The notes beneath the pieces were generated by a model. That model saw only the letters and a list, made by a program, of their open reading frames with translations. It did no database searches and was not told the DNA's origin. Below are positions 59,939 through 64,000 of a stretch of DNA of 64,000 bases, in pieces. Each line of letters opens with the position of its first letter. Position 1 is the first letter of the stretch. The stretch spans positions 682,001 through 746,000 of the forward strand of contig NZ_JAFBGA010000001.1 in the NCBI RefSeq assembly GCF_016909575.1, given 5' to 3'. The DNA is from Streptomyces sp. HB132 (lineage in GTDB: Bacteria; Actinomycetota; Actinomycetes; Streptomycetales; Streptomycetaceae). The translations under genes were made by a program, and so were the position numbers.

Positions 59939-62275
59939 TCACTCCGTACGCAGACCGTCCGGACGCATCAGGCGCCACAGCAGGGGCAGCGAGAGCAGGG
60001 TCACGGCCACGATGAGGGCCCCGCCCGCACCCGCCATCGGCAGGAACAGCCACCACCGGGTCACGGTCTTGGCCAGCATCCAGGTCATGACGGCACCGAG
60101 CCCGAGGCCCCCCGCGATCGCGACCAGGAGGCCGACGACGACCGGCACGGCGGTCTGCCAGAGGACCGACCAGCCGAGGGTGACGCGCCTGGTGCCGAAG
60201 GCGATCAGGACCGACAGCAGCCGCTTGCGCTCCCGGAGCTGTTCGAGCTGGGAGATCAGCATCGAGGAGGCGATGAGCAGCAGCGTCGCCACCCCGCCGA
60301 ACCGCAGGCCCGTCTGCACGCTGGCGTACTGGCGGTCGCGCTCCGTCGAGGCCAGGGTGCCGACCCGCATCCCCGGGTCGATCCTCGCCGCCGTGTTCCG
60401 TACGTACTCGGAGACGTCCTTCACGCCCTCGTCGACCTTGATCTGTGCGATCGTCTGGGCGCTCGGCAGGGTGCGCGGGTCGATGGCGCCGACGGTCGCC
60501 ATGATGCCCCAGTGCTCCTCACCGATCGGGTCACGGCTCGTCGTGACCGTCGGCGTGTCCGCGGGCAGGGTCCAGCGCACCGACCCGGTTCCGGGGTCCC
60601 GACCGGAGGAGGAGTTGAGCTCCACCTCCTTGCCCTTGCGCGCGGTCTCGTCGACCCAGTCGCTCATCTCCTTGTCGCCCCTGGGGTGGACGACGAAGGC
60701 GTCGCCCTCCTTGCAGGAACGGATCTCGGCGAGCTCCTTCAGGGTGGCGCAGTCGCCGACGGTGAGGGAGGTGGTGGGCGTGACCTCGTCCTCCTCGTAC
60801 GTCCCCGGCCTGGTCACGTACGTCTCGACGGTGCCGATGACGCGTTCCACCCCCTTCGTGGAGCGGAACTCCTCGATGGTCCGGGCGGCCGCGTCGCCGG
60901 CGACCTCTTCCGAGAAGGTGTGGAACTGGGCGCGTGAGGGGTCCTGACCCGTCATCGCCTCGAACTCGTCGCCGACGGCCGCGAACAGCATCTGGAGGGC
61001 CACCGCGCCGGCGACCGCCACGGTGATGCCGCTGACGGCGCGGGACGCCGCCCCGCTGTTCAGCTGGAGCCGGCGGACCGCCAGCTGCCAGGGCAGCGGA
61101 CCGCCGCGCAGCCGGCTCACACAGGCCTCGATCAGCCAGGGCAGGAGCAGCGCGAGTCCGAACAGGACGAGTACGGCGCCGGCCGCGATCGGGTACGGGT
61201 CGACGGTGGTGTTTTCCTCGACCCGGCCCGTCAGTCCCAGGACGGCCAGGCCCAGGGCCGGTACCAGCAGGCGCCACCAGAGGCGCCGCCTGCGGCTGCC
61301 CGCGTTGCGCATGACGCCCAGCGGCTCGACGGCCACCGAGCGCATGGCGACCAGGGTGACGAGTACGGCGGACAGGGGAACCGTCACGGCGACGAGTGCC
61401 GCCTGCCAGACGGACGGGGTGAGGTCGGAGGGGAAGGCGCTGTGGTTCCACAGCTCGACGTCGCCGACGAAGCCGCGGCCCACCAGGAAGAACGCCAGCC
61501 CGGCCAGAAGTCCCAGCAGCGAGCCGAACAGCGCCTCGCCCGCCGCGATCCGGCGGGTCGTCGGGATGTCGGTACCGACCAGGCGGAGGGCTGCGAGCCT
61601 GCGGTCGCGGCGTTCGCCGCCGAACCGCACGGCGGTGGCGACGAAGATCGCGACCGGCGCCAGCAGTACGACGCAGATCAGGATGACCAGGACGACCAGG
61701 ACGGGTGTGAGCGGATCACCCGGCCTGTCGTCGCCGTAACCGGCCAGCCGGTGCCCGCCTGTGGCGGGGGTCAGCGAGTCGCTGCCCACGTAGAAGTACA
61801 GCTCGTTCGGCGAGCGGAGGCCCGTGTCGGCGATCGTCGAGGTGATGCGGTACGGCAACCGCTCCTTGAGGAGGGCGCCTTCGGGAGAGGCCAGCAGCTC
61901 GCGGAGGGCGGGCGAGGCCGCCATCTCGCCGGGCGCGGGGAACGACCGCACTCCGGGCGGCACGGCCGGCTGCGAGCCTTCCGCGCGCATCAGGTAGCCC
62001 TCGACCGTGCGGCCGCGGTACTCCGTCGCCGCGCTGACCCGCAGGACCGTGCTGTCCGACTTCGGGACCTCGGCGTTGCGCGACGCCGAGACCTCGCCAC
62101 GGGCCCGGTCACGCGAGGAACGCTCGTCGAGCAGATGCGGCACGGACGCGGCGGCCAGCAGCAGTGCGACGCCCAGTCCCACCCCGACAGCGGTGAGCGC
62201 GGTCCGTGCCCAGCCCTCGCGTCCGCCCGCGGCGGCGAAGCGTATGCCGAGGCCGAGGTCACGCAGCCAGGTCAT
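59939..62275 (-). CDS. ABC transporter permease, FtsX-like (MacB type)
   Basis: This 778-residue membrane protein has two FtsX-type permease domains. Hydrophobic blocks lie near residues 15-50, 205-240, 250-310, 335-380, 415-440 and 640-770, with a large extracytoplasmic region between about 440 and 640 (VERVIGTVETYVTRPGTYEEDEVT). The start overlaps the ATPase stop (ATGA), so permease and ATPase are coupled. MacB-like exporters commonly handle lipids, peptides or antibiotics by mechanotransmission; the substrate cannot be told here. Confidence 0.9.
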   Translation of the reverse strand: MTWLRDLGLGIRFAAAGGREGWARTALTAVGVGLGVALLLAAASVPHLLDERSSRDRARGEVSASRNAEVPKSDSTVLRVSAATEYRGRTVEGYLMRAEGSQPAVPPGVRSFPAPGEMAASPALRELLASPEGALLKERLPYRITSTIADTGLRSPNELYFYVGSDSLTPATGGHRLAGYGDDRPGDPLTPVLVVLVILICVVLLAPVAIFVATAVRFGGERRDRRLAALRLVGTDIPTTRRIAAGEALFGSLLGLLAGLAFFLVGRGFVGDVELWNHSAFPSDLTPSVWQAALVAVTVPLSAVLVTLVAMRSVAVEPLGVMRNAGSRRRRLWWRLLVPALGLAVLGLTGRVEENTTVDPYPIAAGAVLVLFGLALLLPWLIEACVSRLRGGPLPWQLAVRRLQLNSGAASRAVSGITVAVAGAVALQMLFAAVGDEFEAMTGQDPSRAQFHTFSEEVAGDAAARTIEEFRSTKGVERVIGTVETYVTRPGTYEEDEVTPTTSLTVGDCATLKELAEIRSCKEGDAFVVHPRGDKEMSDWVDETARKGKEVELNSSSGRDPGTGSVRWTLPADTPTVTTSRDPIGEEHWGIMATVGAIDPRTLPSAQTIAQIKVDEGVKDVSEYVRNTAARIDPGMRVGTLASTERDRQYASVQTGLRFGGVATLLLIASSMLISQLEQLRERKRLLSVLIAFGTRRVTLGWSVLWQTAVPVVVGLLVAIAGGLGLGAVMTWMLAKTVTRWWLFLPMAGAGGALIVAVTLLSLPLLWRLMRPDGLRTE

Positions 62276-62958
62276 ACGACGTACTCCAGATCACGGCAGC
62301 GGCCGTCGCGCACGACGATGTCGCGGTCCGAGTACGCGGCGACGCGCGCCTCGTGGGTCACGAGCACGACGGCCGTACCGGCGGTGCGGGCGGACTCCGT
62401 GAGCAGTTCCATGACCCGCTCGCCGTTGAGGGAGTCCAGCGCGCCCGTCGGCTCGTCGGCGAAGACCACCTTGGGGGAGGCGACCAGGGCGCGGGCCACG
62501 GCCACGCGCTGGACCTGACCGCCGGACACCTGGCCGGGGCGCTGGGCCGCGAGGGTCTCGACCTCCAGGCGCTCCAACCACTCCAGGGCGGTGCGTTCGG
62601 CCTCCTTCCGCCTGACGCCGTTGAGGCGGAGTGGCAGGGCGACGTTCTCCACACAGGTCAGCTCGGGGACGAGCTGGCCGAACTGGAAGACGAAACCGAA
62701 GTCGCCGCGGCGCAGCGCGCTGCGTTCGGCGTCCGGCATCGCGGACAGCTCGCGGCCGCCGTAGGTCACGGTGCCGGAGTCGGGGGTGACGATCCCGGCG
62801 AGGCAGTGCAGCAGGGTCGACTTGCCGGAGCCGGACGGGCCCATGACGGCGACGACCTCGCCGGGGTGGACGGAGAACGAGGCTCCGTCGAGTGCGGGCG
62901 TCGAGCCGTACGTCTTGTGGAGGTCGTGGGCGGCGAGCAGGGAGCCTGCGGGGGTCAC
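62272..62958 (-). CDS. ABC transporter ATP-binding protein
   Basis: This 228-residue nucleotide-binding subunit has Walker A GPSGSGKST (about 40-48), the signature VSGGQVQRVAVARAL, Walker B VVFADEPTGALDS and the switch His in LVTHEARV. This sequence set is typical of the MacB/LolD exporter class. The GTG start at 62958 overlaps the PadR stop (GTGA). It is the middle gene of a three-gene operon padR-ATPase-permease. Confidence 0.95.
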   Translation of the reverse strand: MTPAGSLLAAHDLHKTYGSTPALDGASFSVHPGEVVAVMGPSGSGKSTLLHCLAGIVTPDSGTVTYGGRELSAMPDAERSALRRGDFGFVFQFGQLVPELTCVENVALPLRLNGVRRKEAERTALEWLERLEVETLAAQRPGQVSGGQVQRVAVARALVASPKVVFADEPTGALDSLNGERVMELLTESARTAGTAVVLVTHEARVAAYSDRDIVVRDGRCRDLEYVV

Positions 62959-63479
62959 GGGGCGATCACCTCGGCGAGCCGGCCGAGGCGTGCGGAGGTC
63001 AGTTCCAGCCACCGCAGGTCGGCTTCGAGGTGGAAGAGCGCGTGGTCGCAGATCAGCTGGTCGGCGAGATCGCCCTTGCGCTTGCGGTCGGTGAGGATGC
63101 GCATCAGGCGCAGGTGCTCGGAGCGCTGGGCGTCCAGCAGGTCGGCGGCGTCGCGGCCGGTGAGCAGGGCCAGGACGACCTTGGTGTACAGGGTCGACTG
63201 GAGGTACGGCTCCGGCTTCTCGGGCTGTGCGAGCCAGGCGGCGACGTCGGTGATGCCGGCGTCGGTGATGGCGTACCGCTTGCGTTCGGGGCCGCCGTCC
63301 GTCTCGACCCCGTCGACCTCGACGAGTCCGTTCTTCAGCAGGCGGGACATGGTCGCGTAGACCTGGCCGTAGTGCAGGGGGCGATCGTGACCGAACTTCT
63401 CGTCGAATGCCCGCTTGAGGTCGTAGCCGTGGCGGGGGCCGGACTCCAGGAGCCCGAGGAGGGTATGACCGATTGACAT
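62955..63479 (-). CDS. PadR-family transcriptional regulator
   Basis: This 174-residue regulator has an N-terminal winged helix (LGLLESGPRHGYDLKRAFDEKFG and QVYATMSRLLKNGLVE) and a C-terminal helical dimerisation domain. PadR proteins usually repress adjacent ABC-type exporter genes and are released by the exported compound, so it probably represses its own operon. ATG 63479 has no ribosome site; translation may be leaderless. GTATAC repeats in the promoter are candidate operators. Confidence 0.9.
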   Translation of the reverse strand: MSIGHTLLGLLESGPRHGYDLKRAFDEKFGHDRPLHYGQVYATMSRLLKNGLVEVDGVETDGGPERKRYAITDAGITDVAAWLAQPEKPEPYLQSTLYTKVVLALLTGRDAADLLDAQRSEHLRLMRILTDRKRKGDLADQLICDHALFHLEADLRWLELTSARLGRLAEVIAP

Positions 63480-63488
63480 GCGGCGCAC

Positions 63489-63519
63489 TGTACACGCTGT
63501 GTATACCTCGCATGTATAC
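63489..63519 (-). promoter_or_regulatory. padR promoter with candidate operators
   Basis: TGTACA (63489-63494) and two copies of GTATAC (63501-63506 and 63514-63519, separated by 7 bases) form symmetric elements just upstream of the PadR start. They probably overlap the -10/-35 region. PadR operators are typically A+T-containing palindromes like these. Confidence 0.45.
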
Positions 63520-63544
63520 GGGCCCCGGGTGCTGGGACCGCTCA

Positions 63545-63575
63545 TGGGGGGTGGGCCTTCGGGGCCCACCCCCCA
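63545..63575 (-). terminator. Terminator of the ribbon-helix-helix gene
   Basis: A perfect 13-bp stem with a 5-base loop directly after the leftward stop at 63579. Confidence 0.65.
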
Positions 63576-63578
63576 CGC

Positions 63579-63854
63579 TCACTCCGCCGGCTCGGGCGGC
63601 TCGGGCGGCTCCGGCGGGGCCTTCGGCGGCCGTCCCCGGCGGGGGATCGGGGCCGCGCCGCCCGGGAGGCGGCCCGCCTCCCCCAGGGCCCGCCGCAGCA
63701 GGAACTCGATCTGCGCGTTCGCGCTGCGCAGCTCGTCCGAGGCCCACCGGGCCAGCGCGTCGTGCACCGCGGGATCCAGCCGCAGCAGCATCTGCTTGCG
63801 TGCGGGGCCGCGCCGGGGTGTCCGGCCGGGGGGAGGGGCCGCGTCGTCGGTCAC
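63579..63854 (-). CDS. Small ribbon-helix-helix protein
   Basis: This 91-residue protein starts at GTG 63854, overlapping the stop of the upstream SPFH gene (GTGA). Residues about 20-55, [37 protein letters not shown] as a pattern, match an Arc/CopG-type ribbon-helix-helix DNA-binding fold. The C-terminal end is Pro/Glu-rich. Such proteins can be antitoxins or small regulators; no toxin gene is next to it, and co-translation with an SPFH protein is typical for Streptomyces. Confidence 0.75.
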   Translation of the reverse strand: MTDDAAPPPGRTPRRGPARKQMLLRLDPAVHDALARWASDELRSANAQIEFLLRRALGEAGRLPGGAAPIPRRGRPPKAPPEPPEPPEPAE

Positions 63855-64000
63855 TGGTAGAGCGTGCCCGTGTTCAGGACCGGCTGCGCGGCACGGTCAC
63901 CGCACAGAACCACCATCAGGTTGCTGACCATGGCCGCCTTGCGTTCCGAGTCGAGCTCGACGATGTCCTGCTCCGCGATCCGGGTCAGCGCCATCTCGAC
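63851..64000 (-). CDS. C-terminal end of an SPFH-domain protein (partial)
   Basis: The frame runs from the window edge to a stop at 63851, giving the last 49 residues: [20 protein letters not shown], then [18 protein letters not shown], then [10 protein letters not shown]. This matches the C-terminus of actinobacterial SPFH (prohibitin/flotillin-like) proteins. The SPFH domain lies outside the window. Confidence 0.65.
   Translation of the reverse strand, partial: VEMALTRIAEQDIVELDSERKAAMVSNLMVVLCGDRAAQPVLNTGTLYQ

Overview
The window is a typical high-GC actinobacterial chromosome segment, almost certainly Streptomyces. The signs are a very G+C-rich third codon position, many GTG/TTG starts, GTP-dependent PEP carboxykinase, a chitinase promoter with a DasR-type operator, an XRE/DUF397/ATPase regulator trio, and abundant GC-rich hairpin terminators. 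No rRNA, tRNA or CRISPR array was seen. Genes are tightly packed on both strands.

Layout. 1-12.7 kb: central metabolism and secretion genes: the end of a YyaL-type protein, a TrhA/hemolysin III membrane protein, pckG, an AlaA-like aminotransferase, arylamine N-acetyltransferase, a secreted trypsin-like protease, an I36-type secreted inhibitor, a lipoprotein and several regulators. 12.8-19.8 kb: a divergent catabolic cluster with an amidohydrolase-type deacylase and a fold-III PLP lyase leftward, and a KDG-kinase-like PfkB kinase, IclR regulator, RidA and GntP permease rightward, around a palindromic operator. I read it as a candidate N-acetylglucosaminate (oxidised chitin) or D-amino-acid pathway. 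19.9-23.2 kb: an aberrant Nramp-family transporter and a GH18 chitinase with a dre site.

23.6-36.8 kb: a complete Tad/Flp pilus locus (CpaB, CpaE/TadZ, two TadE pseudopilins, CpaF/TadA, TadB, TadC) with its own NarL-type two-component system, a Flp pilin, a TadG-like protein, a lipoprotein, an OmpA-like wall-binding protein and a surface protein. 36.8-50 kb: the regulator trio, a DUF559 protein, an operon for an unusual membrane protein carrying an internal Flp-type prepilin site, small unknown proteins, a PIG-V-like glycosyltransferase, the prepilin peptidase and miscellaneous enzymes. An 18-bp palindrome, TTGGGCCC-N2-GGGCCCAA, or close variants of it, lies upstream of the pilin, the pilin-like membrane protein, the prepilin peptidase and one unknown gene. 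It has the spacing expected of a NarL-type regulator site and suggests one regulon.

50.4-64 kb: cis-prenyltransferase, PIN-PhoH protein, a lytic transglycosylase with a structured leader, an AI-2E family permease, the peroxide-defence genes ahpD-ahpC and oxyR, then a padR-ABC-FtsX operon, a ribbon-helix-helix protein and the end of an SPFH protein. ahpC and oxyR, which are normally divergent neighbours, are split by a roughly 1.9-kb segment that carries only a large serine integrase and is bounded by an 11-bp direct repeat. This looks like a solo-integrase element.
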